From Devosia rhizoryzae (GTDB lineage: Bacteria; Pseudomonadota; Alphaproteobacteria; Rhizobiales; Devosiaceae): a stretch of 64,000 bases of DNA. The notes below the pieces were generated by a model that saw only the letters and a list, made by a program, of their open reading frames with translations, did not search any database and was not told where the DNA came from. Positions within the stretch are counted from its first letter, which is position 1; each line of letters starts with the position of its first letter. This document shows positions 25,205-33,892 of this stretch, one piece after another. A program made the position numbers and the translations under genes. The stretch covers positions 2,604,001 through 2,668,000 of the forward strand of contig NZ_CP068046.1 in NCBI RefSeq assembly GCF_016698665.1, read 5' to 3'.

Positions 25205-26485
25205 TTAGTCGGCCTGGTCCTGAAGGTCGGCCTTCATTTCGTCGATCGCTTCCTGGGCGGTCATTTCGCCGTTCATGGCCGGAGAGATGTAGTTGGCAAC
25301 GGCGTCATAGACGGGCGAGGCAACGCCAGCGAGCGGCGACTTGGGATCGAACACGGCAGTGTCTGCCAGGATCGAGTAGGTGGCGTTCGGTTCCTTGGTC
25401 TTGAACTCTTCGCTTTCGCGAGTGGGCGAATAGGCCGGGATGTGGCCGGCATCGGCCCAGGCAAGCGAGTTTTCGTTGAACCAGGAGATGACTTCGAGAA
25501 CGGCGGCCTTCTTTTCCGGGGTCATTTCCTTGCCGACATTGTTCGGAATGGCAAAGCCATGCGAGTCAGCCCAGGTTGCCGGGTGATCGAAGAAAGTCGG
25601 GATGGCAATGGCCCCCCATTCGAAGCCGAGCTCACCCTTGGCGGCAAGGTCGGTCATGGTCGGGACTTCCCAGACGCCGTTCATGTGGAGAGCCGATTCA
25701 CCGGAGGTGAAGAGGGCAACCGAGTTTTCGTATTCGGTTAGCGCAGGTGCGTAGCCGCCTTCAACCCACGAGGCCATGGTTTCGACGGCCTTGACGGCCT
25801 TCGGGATTGTTTCGTCGGGGAAGAAGGTGCCGTCTTCGCCCAGGAACACGCCGTCCTGCTGGCCGAGCAGCGAATAGAAAACGCGCCATGGCGTACCGTC
25901 GCCCGAGGTCTGGAGCGACAGCGGGGTGTCCGAAACGGCCTTCAGCTTTTCAAGCGCAGCCATGAAGTTTTCGGCGCCGTCGAGGCCGGTCGGCTTGCCA
26001 TCTTCGCCAAGGAGACCGGCCTCAGCCAGCTTGTCCTTGTTGTAGTAGAGAATGATGGAGTGGATATCGAAAGGCACGGCATACTGCTTGCCATCGCTCT
26101 GACCGGCTTCCCAGTTGGCGGCAGCAAAGGTATCGGCGGAGAGACCAACGCCTGCGAGATCTTCGGTGCTGATTTCAGCCAGGGCGCCGGACTCGACCCC
26201 AAGCGGCACGCGCGAGAGGTGATAGGTCATGACATCGGGGCCTTCGCCGATGGCGGCCGAGGTCTGGACCTTGGTGTAGAACGGGGTGCCCCATTCCAGC
26301 GTCGTCGGCTGGATGGTGATTTCGCCTTCATGTTCGGTGTTAAACTGCTCGATCAGCGCCTTCATGCGCACGCCGTCACCGCCGCTGAGGAAGTCCCACC
26401 AGACGACGTTTTCCTGGGCCTGTGCGGCGCCAATCGACAGGGCTGCCACGGTGGACAGCAGGGCAATCTTGATAAACTTCTGCAC
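25205..26485 (-). CDS. Extracellular solute-binding protein of a sugar ABC transporter
   Basis: Family 1 (CUT1) binding protein, 426 residues from the GTG at 26485, which has an excellent AGGGAGG ribosome-binding site six bases upstream and leads straight into a signal peptide ending at AAQAQ. Mature part begins ENVVWWDFLSGGDGVRMKALIEQFN, typical of oligosaccharide-binding proteins. Position with a GH2 glycosidase gene upstream suggests it captures a plant-cell-wall-derived oligosaccharide; the exact ligand cannot be read from the sequence. Confidence 0.9.
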   Translation of the reverse strand: MQKFIKIALLSTVAALSIGAAQAQENVVWWDFLSGGDGVRMKALIEQFNTEHEGEITIQPTTLEWGTPFYTKVQTSAAIGEGPDVMTYHLSRVPLGVESGALAEISTEDLAGVGLSADTFAAANWEAGQSDGKQYAVPFDIHSIILYYNKDKLAEAGLLGEDGKPTGLDGAENFMAALEKLKAVSDTPLSLQTSGDGTPWRVFYSLLGQQDGVFLGEDGTFFPDETIPKAVKAVETMASWVEGGYAPALTEYENSVALFTSGESALHMNGVWEVPTMTDLAAKGELGFEWGAIAIPTFFDHPATWADSHGFAIPNNVGKEMTPEKKAAVLEVISWFNENSLAWADAGHIPAYSPTRESEEFKTKEPNATYSILADTAVFDPKSPLAGVASPVYDAVANYISPAMNGEMTAQEAIDEMKADLQDQAD

Positions 26486-26631
26486 GTAAAACCTCCCTTT
26501 GGGGTATGAACCCCACCGCCATTCCTCGGGCATTGCGCTCACTGGCGAAGCGTTGCGCGCCTAGTTTCAGAAAACCGCTCGTGGCGGCTCTGAATTCTTT
26601 TTCGGAGCCTCGTTGGACTCCATCCGCAGGC

Positions 26632-27714
26632 CTAGCGGGCCGCGTGATATGCCTTGCCGGTCGCATCAAAGACCATGGCGGCATTGCCATCGAGGGCAAT
26701 GCGGATCGTGTCGCCGGCCTGAACCGCGCTTATGCCCTTGTCCTCGGCGACCAGCGTCGAGCCGTCGGACAGCTTTGTGTAAACGAGAGTGCGTTCGCCA
26801 AGGCGCTCGACCACGTCGACCACGCCTTCGATGGCGCCATTGGGATCGACATGGGTGGCCTCGGCACGTATGCCCAGGGTGAGATTATCGCGCGGCAAGC
26901 CGGAAAGAGGAACGGCGGTCTGCACCGGCGACTGGCCAGAGAAGGCGAATGTCGCTCCAGCGCCGCCCTCGCCCACCGCCGAGACCGGCAGGAAGTTCAT
27001 GGCGGGCGAGCCGACGAAGCTTGCAACGAAGCGCGTCGCCGGACGGGAATAGACTTCCATCGGCGTACCGATCTGTTCGATGCGCTTGTTGTTCATGACG
27101 ACGATACGCGAGGCGAGCGTCATGGCCTCTGTCTGGTCATGGGTGACGAAGATCATCGTCGCCTTGATACGATTGTGCAGTTGCGCCAGTTCGAGGCGGG
27201 TGCGGACGCGGAGGCCGGCATCGAGATTGGACAGCGGCTCGTCAAGGAGGAAGGCCTTGGGATCGCGGACGATGGCGCGGCCGATGGCGACGCGCTGCCG
27301 CTGGCCGCCGGAAAGCTGGGCGGGCTTGCGATCGAGCAGCTGGGTGATTTCGAGCATGCGCGCGGCGTCTTCCACGCGACGGGTGATTTCTTCCTTGGGC
27401 GTGCCGACATTCTGAAGGCCGAAGGACATGTTGTTGCGCACGGTCATGTGCGGATAAAGCGCGTAGTTCTGGAACACCATGGCGACGCCGCGCTCATTGG
27501 GCGGGAGCTGGTCGACGCGCTGGCCGCCGAGGTGAATTTCGCCGCCGGTGACTTCCTCGAGGCCGGCAATCATGCGCAGGAGCGTGGACTTGCCGCAGCC
27601 AGAGGGGCCAAGGAAGACAATGAACTCGCCCGAAGAGATATGCATCGAGACCTTGTCCAGAACGCTGACTGCGCCATAGGACTTGCTGACCTCTTTGAGG
27701 ACGATATCGGACAT
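26632..27714 (-). CDS. Sugar ABC transporter ATPase (UgpC/MsmK type)
   Basis: 360 residues. Walker [11 protein letters not shown]-loop MVFQNYALYPHM, signature [14 protein letters not shown], Walker [15 protein letters not shown]-loop VTHDQTEA, followed by the C-terminal TOBE/OB domain (residues ~240-360) typical of CUT1 ATPases. First gene of the binding protein-permease operon; 175 bases separate it from the GH2 gene, so it may be cotranscribed with that gene or use its own promoter. Confidence 0.92.
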   Translation of the reverse strand: MSDIVLKEVSKSYGAVSVLDKVSMHISSGEFIVFLGPSGCGKSTLLRMIAGLEEVTGGEIHLGGQRVDQLPPNERGVAMVFQNYALYPHMTVRNNMSFGLQNVGTPKEEITRRVEDAARMLEITQLLDRKPAQLSGGQRQRVAIGRAIVRDPKAFLLDEPLSNLDAGLRVRTRLELAQLHNRIKATMIFVTHDQTEAMTLASRIVVMNNKRIEQIGTPMEVYSRPATRFVASFVGSPAMNFLPVSAVGEGGAGATFAFSGQSPVQTAVPLSGLPRDNLTLGIRAEATHVDPNGAIEGVVDVVERLGERTLVYTKLSDGSTLVAEDKGISAVQAGDTIRIALDGNAAMVFDATGKAYHAAR

Positions 27715-27889
27715 CAGGCACCACTCCCAGCAGGCGATATTCGCCTTCGCCGCGCTGTCCGGGACATCCCGGATGCGCGATCATTTGTAATATTTTTCAG
27801 ATGGAAATCGCCGACAGTCAATCCCTAGGTGGCAAATAAATCGCCCTTTTGGATAAACATCAGCTTTTCCGCATCAAACAGCGCGGCCC

Positions 27890-29737
27890 TCAGAGGATGG
27901 GTTCAGCATCCTGGGCGGCGGCGCGCGCCTTCTTGCGGGCGCTGTCGATCTGCTCGTGCGGCACCGACGCTGCGGCGAGCGTCGTGATGTCCCTCAGGGT
28001 TTCCAAGGGCAGCTTGGGCTCACGCGCGGCGGTTAGCAAGCCGTTCGTTTCCTGCTCGGTATCGGTGACCTGGGTGTAGCAATAGCCGGCGATGTGCGGC
28101 ATGGCCGCGATGGCGGTGAAGATGTCGCGCAGACGGTGTTCGAAGTCCTCGGCGTTGTCGACCGTCGAATAGCCGTGCCACTTCTCGCCCTGCTTGGGGA
28201 GGTAGCTGAGGCCGCCGAATTCGGTGAGCATCACCGGCTTGTCGCCGATCGGCAGGTCGTTGAGGACGATGCGGCGGCGGGCCGGGCCCATGCCGCGCAG
28301 CATGGCTTCGATGTCGGCCGGTTCGTGGAAGCGGCTCTTGAGGCCGGCCCCGTCGGGGGCATAGTCGTGGATCGACCAGATGTCGCTTTCGACCAGCTCC
28401 CAGCCATCATTGGAGATTGCGGGGCGGCTCGGGTCGAGCGCTTTGGTGAGGTGATAAAGGGCGCTGGCATAGTGCTGCTGGTCAGGGCGATCGGCGATCT
28501 GCGAGACGCCCCAGCTTTCGTTGAGCGGCACCCAGGCGACGATGCAGGGATGGCTCTTGTCGCGGCGGATGGCGGCCATCCATTCCTTGGAAAGGCGCTC
28601 GATGGCCGAGTTGGAGAAGCTATAAGCGCTGGGCATTTCTTCCCAGACGATGAGGCCCAGGACGTCGCACCAGTAGAGGAAGCGGGGGTCTTCGATCTTT
28701 TGGTGGATGCGGACGCCGTTGAAGCCCATTTCCTTGATGAGCTCGACTTCGCGCTTGAGGGCTTCGGGGCTCGGTGCGGCGAGGTGGGACTCGGGCCAAT
28801 AGTTCTGGCCCAGCACCATGCGCAGGTAATAGGGCAGGCCGTTGAGGAGGAAGCGCTGGCCCCCGGCGCCGACGCTGCGCATGCCGAGATAGGAGTGGAC
28901 GCGGTCGGGCTGCGGACCTTCGAGGACGATCTCGACATCGATGAGGTTGGGGCGCTCCGGCGTCCACAGGAGAACGTCGCGATGCACACCGTTTTCGAGC
29001 TGTGGCAGGGCGATTTCGAAGCGCAGCTCGCTATCGGCCACCATCATGGTCTGCTGGGCCAAGAGCTTGCCCTGGGCGGAGAGCTTGACGGTGAGCGCGA
29101 CAGGCTCGGTGGGCATGGTGTTGAGGCGGAAATCGCCACGCACGCGGTAATTGGCGACATCGGGGATGAAATGAATGTCGGTCAGATGCAGATCGGGCAC
29201 GACGCTCAGCCATACCGGCTGCCAGATGCCGCTGGTGCGATAATACCAGATCGAATGGGGCGCCTCGAGCCAGTCCTGCTTGCCGCGCGGAATGCGGACG
29301 TCCTCGGGCGGATCTTCAGCGCGAAGGACGATCGTCTGCTCGCCTTCGCCAAGGGCATGTGTGATGTCTAGGGCGAAGGGCACGTGGCCGCCTTCATGGG
29401 TGCCGACGCAGTGGCCGTTGACCCAAACCGTGGCCGCATAGTCGACGGCGCCGAAATTGAGCATCAATTTTTCGCCGGGGGAAACCTGCGGCGTGGTGAA
29501 GGTGCGGTGGTACCAGATGACCGGGTGGAAGCCGGTTTCGCGGAGGCCCGAAAGCTCGCTTTCAGGGGGAAAGGGGACCACGATCTCGCGGTTAAAGGCG
29601 TCGCGCTTGTTCCACCAGGCTTGCTTGATGCCCTGATTGTCGTCGTCATGGGCAAAGCCCCAGGTGCCGCAAAGGTCGATCCAGGAGTCGCGACGAAACT
29701 GCGGATTGGGGGCGAGCGGAGAAGCGGTGGTGGTCAA
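27890..29737 (-). CDS. Glycoside hydrolase family 2 enzyme (beta-galactosidase/beta-glucuronidase-like)
   Basis: 615 residues with the GH2 order: N-terminal jelly-roll (about 15-180; LNFGAVDYAATVWVNGHCVGTHEGG), immunoglobulin-like domain (~180-290), then a TIM barrel. Acid/base Glu407 is in WVPLNESWG and the nucleophile Glu506 in PVMLTEFGG. No signal peptide, so it acts in the cytoplasm on imported oligosaccharides. It precedes the sugar ABC operon in the same direction and diverges from the ArsR-type regulator. Substrate (beta-galactoside, beta-glucuronide or arabinoside) is unresolved; the neighbouring GH51 arabinofuranosidase suggests plant arabinogalactan or related oligosaccharides. Confidence 0.88.
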   Translation of the reverse strand: MTTTASPLAPNPQFRRDSWIDLCGTWGFAHDDDNQGIKQAWWNKRDAFNREIVVPFPPESELSGLRETGFHPVIWYHRTFTTPQVSPGEKLMLNFGAVDYAATVWVNGHCVGTHEGGHVPFALDITHALGEGEQTIVLRAEDPPEDVRIPRGKQDWLEAPHSIWYYRTSGIWQPVWLSVVPDLHLTDIHFIPDVANYRVRGDFRLNTMPTEPVALTVKLSAQGKLLAQQTMMVADSELRFEIALPQLENGVHRDVLLWTPERPNLIDVEIVLEGPQPDRVHSYLGMRSVGAGGQRFLLNGLPYYLRMVLGQNYWPESHLAAPSPEALKREVELIKEMGFNGVRIHQKIEDPRFLYWCDVLGLIVWEEMPSAYSFSNSAIERLSKEWMAAIRRDKSHPCIVAWVPLNESWGVSQIADRPDQQHYASALYHLTKALDPSRPAISNDGWELVESDIWSIHDYAPDGAGLKSRFHEPADIEAMLRGMGPARRRIVLNDLPIGDKPVMLTEFGGLSYLPKQGEKWHGYSTVDNAEDFEHRLRDIFTAIAAMPHIAGYCYTQVTDTEQETNGLLTAAREPKLPLETLRDITTLAAASVPHEQIDSARKKARAAAQDAEPIL

Positions 29738-29917
29738 GTTATCCTCGTGAGCGGCGTAAGTTTTGAAAGGCGCCTTCGGTTAGACGACGCTGTCTTGTGC
29801 CCTTTTTCCTCGCACCGGATCTTCGCCTGCCGAATTTGAGTGGCAAACTGATCCAGCGTTTGTTCCTTGTCAAAGGGGTCAGAAAAGCCGCTTGCATCCG
29901 GCGATTGGATCATGATC

Positions 29918-29928
29918 TGTGATACACA
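29918..29928. promoter_or_regulatory. Candidate operator TGTGATACACA
   Basis: A short near-palindrome 27 bases upstream of the regulator ATG and in the divergent region shared with the GH2 gene. A related GTGATA core recurs upstream of the GH51 gene, so it may be the site of the regulator encoded at 29955. Confidence 0.4.
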
Positions 29929-29954
29929 AAACGTTCACGACATCTGGAACACCC

Positions 29955-30881
29955 ATGAGCCGCAATTTTCTGGTCATCGATCCCGAGGACGGCATGGAGG
30001 TGCTCAGGGGTCTGGCTTCGCCTATTCGCATCCGCATGCTGAAGCTTTTGCATGTGCAGGGGCCGCTCAACGGCAATGACATCGCGGCCAAGCTCGACCT
30101 GCCGCAATCGACGGTTTCGACCAATCTGCAAATCCTCGAAAATGCCGGCCTGATCCGCACCGAGATGCAAAAGGCGCGCAAGGGCAACCAGAAGATTTGT
30201 CACTCGACCTTTGACGAGGTGCTGGTGATGTTCAAGGAGGACATGAAGCCGCTTGGCAATAACAGCATCGAAGTGGCCATGCCGCTCGGGCTTTACACCA
30301 GTTGCGAAGTGTCGGCGCCGTGCGGCCTTTGCTCGGCCGACGGCATTATCGGCTTGCTCGATGTGCCCGACACTTTTCTTGATCCAGGCCGCATGAATGC
30401 GGGGCTGATCTGGTTCACTCGCGGCTTTGTGGAATACCAATTTCCCAACAATGCCAAGCTTGCAGACAGCACAGTCGAGGTGATGGAGTTTTCGCTAGAG
30501 CTCAGCTCGGAAGTACCCGGCACGTCGGCCGACTGGCCCAGCGACATCACGCTTTCGGTCAATGGCACCGAGATCGGGACCTGGATGTCGACGGGCGATT
30601 TCGGCGACAAGCGCGGCGTCTACACGCCGGACTGGTGGAAGCTCAAGGGCAGCCAATATGGCAAGCTCAAGAGCTGGCGGGTGACGCAGGACGGCACCTA
30701 TGTCGATGGCATGAAGATCTCGCCGGTGTCGCTGGTTGACCTCGACCTTGCCCATCACCACTCGATCCGCCTCCGCATTGCGGTCAAGCAAGATGCCAAG
30801 CATCCGGGCGGCATCAACATCTTCGGCCGCGGTTTCGGCAATTACGACCAGGACATCATCCTGCGCTTGCAAACCGCCTGA
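29955..30881 (+). CDS. ArsR-type winged-helix regulator with C-terminal beta-rich sensor domain
   Basis: 308 residues from ATG 29955. Residues ~12-90 form a winged HTH (LASPIRIRMLKLL...DIAAKLDLPQSTVSTNLQILENAGLI). The remaining ~210 residues are unusual for ArsR proteins: a CGLC motif, then a beta-rich region with SLELSSEVPG, SDITLSVNGTEIGTW, GDFGDKRGVYTPDWWKLKGSQYGKLKSW (abbreviated block) and GGINIFGRGFGNYDQDI. I recall similar HTH plus jelly-roll-like proteins from carbohydrate loci of Firmicutes, but the ligand is not known to me. Divergent from GH2 and just upstream of GH51, it probably controls both in response to an imported sugar. Confidence 0.75.
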   Translation: MSRNFLVIDPEDGMEVLRGLASPIRIRMLKLLHVQGPLNGNDIAAKLDLPQSTVSTNLQILENAGLIRTEMQKARKGNQKICHSTFDEVLVMFKEDMKPLGNNSIEVAMPLGLYTSCEVSAPCGLCSADGIIGLLDVPDTFLDPGRMNAGLIWFTRGFVEYQFPNNAKLADSTVEVMEFSLELSSEVPGTSADWPSDITLSVNGTEIGTWMSTGDFGDKRGVYTPDWWKLKGSQYGKLKSWRVTQDGTYVDGMKISPVSLVDLDLAHHHSIRLRIAVKQDAKHPGGINIFGRGFGNYDQDIILRLQTA

Positions 30882-30934
30882 GCAAAAGTGTTACTAATGG
30901 GATTGCAGATCACCCGCCACATGGATAGAACCGC

Positions 30935-30955
30935 TTTCGTGATATAAATCCGAAA
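30935..30955. promoter_or_regulatory. Candidate operator TTTCG-N11-CGAAA upstream of the GH51 gene
   Basis: Five-base perfect outer arms around GTGATATAAATC, 24 bases before the GTG start. It shares GTGATA with the site at 29918. Plausible regulator target; no experimental support. Confidence 0.4.
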
Positions 30956-30979
30956 ATCGGAACCAGTGGAGGGGACCCC

Positions 30980-32491
30980 GTGAAAGCGACGGTTATCGCG
31001 AACAAGGATTATACGATCGCCAAGATCGACGATCGTGTCTATGGGGCGTTCCTCGAGCATTTGGGCCGCGCCGTCTACGAAGGCATCTACGAGCCCGACC
31101 ATCCGACTGCGGACAAGGACGGCATGCGCGGCGACGTGATCGAGCTGGTCAAAAAGCTCAACGTGCCCGTGGTGCGCTATCCCGGCGGCAATTTCGTTTC
31201 CGCCTATAACTGGGAAGACGGCATCGGCCCCCGCGAAGATCGCCCGGTTCGTCTCGACCTTGCCTGGCATACATCTGAAAGCAACCAGGTCGGCATTCAC
31301 GAATTCGCCGATTGGTGTGCCACTGTCGGGACCGAGATGATGCTGGCCGTGAACCTTGGTTCACGCGGCGTCGACGAGGCCCGCAATTTCCTCGAATATG
31401 TCAACCATCCCGGCGGCTCCTATTGGAGCGACCTGCGCATCAAGAACGGGCGCAAGGAGCCGTGGAACGTAAAGCTCTGGTGTCTCGGCAACGAGATGGA
31501 CGGTCCTTGGCAGGTTGGTCACAAGACCGCCGATGAATATGGCAAACTGGCCGCCAACACCGCGCGCGCCATGCGCATGTTCGACAAATCACTCGAACTG
31601 ATCGCCTGCGGCTCTTCCAATGCCGACATGCCGAGCTATCCCGATTGGGAACGCATCGTGCTCGAGCACACCTATGACCATGTGGATTACATTTCGCTCC
31701 ACATGTACTTCGCCAATCGCGACGACAACACGCCCAACTTCCTGGGTCTGGCCGAAAAGCTCGACACCTATATCGAGACCGTTGCCGCCACCATCAAGCA
31801 GGTCAAGGCCAAGCGCAAATCCAAGCGCGACGTTTATATCTGCTTTGACGAATGGAATGTCTGGTACCATTCCAACAAGAAGGATCGCGAGATCCTCGAT
31901 GGCAATGGCGGCTGGCCGCATGCGCCGGGTCTGCTTGAAGACATCTACAATTTTGAAGACGTGTTGATGGTCGGCCTGATCCTCAACACCTTTATCCGCC
32001 GCTCGGATGTGGTGAAGATCGCCTGCATCGCCCAGCTCGTGAACGTGATTGCCCCGATCATGACCGAAAAGGGCGGCCCGGCCTGGGCGCAGACCATCTA
32101 CTTCCCTTACTATTTCGCTTCGGTCTTCGGCCGCGGCACGGCGCTGCAGTTGCAGGTCAGTTCGCCCGGCTACGAGACGCCGCATGCGAAGGTTTTGCCC
32201 TTCGTTGACGTCTCCGGCGTGCGCAACGACGATGGCACGCTGAGCTTCTTCCTCGTCAACCGCCACACCACGGACAGCATCGAGACCGAACTCGAGCTCC
32301 AGGGTTTTGCCGGCGGCACGGTGATCGACCATCAGGTCATGACCCATCCGGACCTCAAGGCGGTCAACACCGCCAAGGACCAGGAGCAGGTCGCGCCGCG
32401 CAAGGGTGAAGGCGCAACGATCGCCGACGGCAAGGTCTCGGTCACCCTGCCCCCCTACTCCTACCAGATGGTGCGCGTTCGCGTCGGCTGA
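30980..32491 (+). CDS. abfA: Alpha-L-arabinofuranosidase, GH51
   Basis: 503 residues, the usual size of bacterial cytoplasmic GH51 enzymes, starting at a GTG with GGAGGGG upstream. N-terminal YGAFLEHLGRAVYEGIYEP and RYPGGNFVSAYNWEDGIGP are hallmark blocks; the acid/base is Glu172 in CLGNEMDGPWQ and the nucleophile Glu291 in CFDEWNVWY. A C-terminal beta-sandwich closes the protein. It removes terminal arabinofuranosyl groups from imported arabino-oligosaccharides. No signal peptide. Located directly after the sugar-sensing regulator and ends in a good terminator. Confidence 0.95.
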   Translation: MKATVIANKDYTIAKIDDRVYGAFLEHLGRAVYEGIYEPDHPTADKDGMRGDVIELVKKLNVPVVRYPGGNFVSAYNWEDGIGPREDRPVRLDLAWHTSESNQVGIHEFADWCATVGTEMMLAVNLGSRGVDEARNFLEYVNHPGGSYWSDLRIKNGRKEPWNVKLWCLGNEMDGPWQVGHKTADEYGKLAANTARAMRMFDKSLELIACGSSNADMPSYPDWERIVLEHTYDHVDYISLHMYFANRDDNTPNFLGLAEKLDTYIETVAATIKQVKAKRKSKRDVYICFDEWNVWYHSNKKDREILDGNGGWPHAPGLLEDIYNFEDVLMVGLILNTFIRRSDVVKIACIAQLVNVIAPIMTEKGGPAWAQTIYFPYYFASVFGRGTALQLQVSSPGYETPHAKVLPFVDVSGVRNDDGTLSFFLVNRHTTDSIETELELQGFAGGTVIDHQVMTHPDLKAVNTAKDQEQVAPRKGEGATIADGKVSVTLPPYSYQMVRVRVG

Positions 32492-32525
32492 TGGCCGGCG
32501 TCTGCAACGGCACTCTTTAGGCACG

Positions 32526-32563
32526 ACGGCGTTGTTCTCCCTGCGGGTGAACAGCGCCGTTTT
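32526..32563 (+). terminator. Rho-independent terminator after the GH51 gene
   Basis: ACGGCGTTGTTC pairs with GAACAGCGCCGT (12 pairs, one of them G-U) followed by TTT. The mscS start lies 16 bases beyond, so part of the promoter for mscS may overlap it. Confidence 0.7.
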
Positions 32564-32578
32564 GCTTCTGGAGAAACC

Positions 32579-33892
32579 ATGCCGGAGAACTGGACGCAGT
32601 TGGGGGGCGGGCTTGAGCGCATGACGCGCGAACTCGTTGCGCTGCACTGGAACGAATGGACCTTGCTGCAACTCGCGCTAGTGGGCGCTGCCTGGCTCTG
32701 GGCGCAGCCGCTGGGCCGCTGGCTGGAGCGGCGCCTTGAAGAACAGGCCCGCCGCATCAAAGGCAATCCGGACCTTCTGCGTCTCGCCGTGACGCTGATC
32801 CGCCGATCGCGTCTCCTGGTCTTTGTCGTAAGCCTGCTTGTCCTCAGGCTCGTGCTCCTGGCGGCCGACCTGCCCGAGGCGACGCTCGCCATCGTCCTGC
32901 TGCTGAGCGCAGCCTGGCTCTTTCTTTCGGTCGCCACGCGCATCATCCGCAACCGCACCCTTGCACGGCTCGTCGCGCTGATCGGCTGGATCTATGTGGC
33001 GTTGCTGGTTCTTGATCTCACCGGCCCGGTGTTCCAGGCGCTCGATTACCTCGCCATCAGCATCGGCGAATTCCGCATTTCGGCACTTCTGCTGCTGCGG
33101 GCCGGTCTCGTCACGGCTGGGGTGATCTGGTGCGCCATCTTCATCAGCCACATTATCGAGAACCGCCTCAAGCGCTCCGACGATGTCTCCCCTTCCGCCA
33201 AGGTGCTGTTTTCCAAGCTGGTGCGTATCGGCCTTGTGATCGGCGCAGGAGCCTTCGCCCTTTCGGCCAGTGGCGTCGACCTCACCGCCCTGACCGTGGT
33301 GTCCGGCGCCATCGGCGTTGGCATCGGCTTCGGTCTTCAGAAGGTCGTCTCCAATTTCATTTCCGGCATCATCATCCTGCTCGACCGCTCGGTGAAGCCA
33401 GGCGATACGATCGCGGTGGGAGACACCTTTGGCTGGATCGTCGATCTGCGTGCGCGCTTTGTTTCGGTGATGACACGCGATGGCCGCAAATACCTCATCC
33501 CGAACGAGGACTTCATCACCAAGGAGGTGATCAACTGGTCCTATTCGGACGAAAATGTGCGCGTCGATGTGGAGTTCGGCGTCGCTTATGACAGCGATCC
33601 GCACCAGGTTACCGCCATTGCCATTGTCGCGGCACAAACGGTGGAGCGGGTCAGCAGCTACAAGGAGCCGGTGTGCTGGCTCACCGGGTTCAGCGCCTCG
33701 TCGCTGGATTTCAAGCTGCGCTTCTGGATCACCGATCCGCGCAATGGCCTTACCAATGTGCGCGGCCAGGTGTTGATGGCGCTCTGGGACGCCTTCAAGC
33801 AAGCCAATATCGAAATCCCATTCCCGCAATCCGATATTCGCTTCCGCACGCCGCTCGAGATCAAGCGGTCGCCTCTGCCGGACGATTTCTAG
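32579..33892 (+). CDS. MscS-family mechanosensitive ion channel
   Basis: 437 residues with about six N-terminal membrane helices before the pore. The MscS core is clear: pore helix TALTVVSGAIGVGIGFGLQK followed by VVSNFISGIIILLDRSVKPGD, then the beta domain (GWIVDLRARFVSVMTRDGRKYLIPNEDFI). The extra helices make it larger than E. coli MscS and closer to YnaI/YbdG-like members. It should release solutes on hypo-osmotic shock. Ends with a four-base overlap with the convergent NAD(P)HX dehydratase gene. Confidence 0.92.
   Translation: MPENWTQLGGGLERMTRELVALHWNEWTLLQLALVGAAWLWAQPLGRWLERRLEEQARRIKGNPDLLRLAVTLIRRSRLLVFVVSLLVLRLVLLAADLPEATLAIVLLLSAAWLFLSVATRIIRNRTLARLVALIGWIYVALLVLDLTGPVFQALDYLAISIGEFRISALLLLRAGLVTAGVIWCAIFISHIIENRLKRSDDVSPSAKVLFSKLVRIGLVIGAGAFALSASGVDLTALTVVSGAIGVGIGFGLQKVVSNFISGIIILLDRSVKPGDTIAVGDTFGWIVDLRARFVSVMTRDGRKYLIPNEDFITKEVINWSYSDENVRVDVEFGVAYDSDPHQVTAIAIVAAQTVERVSSYKEPVCWLTGFSASSLDFKLRFWITDPRNGLTNVRGQVLMALWDAFKQANIEIPFPQSDIRFRTPLEIKRSPLPDDF

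Noticed and set aside
28094..29371. 425-codon open frame antisense to the GH2 gene
   Set aside because: No motifs and no ribosome-binding site; the GH2 catalytic residues are on the other strand.
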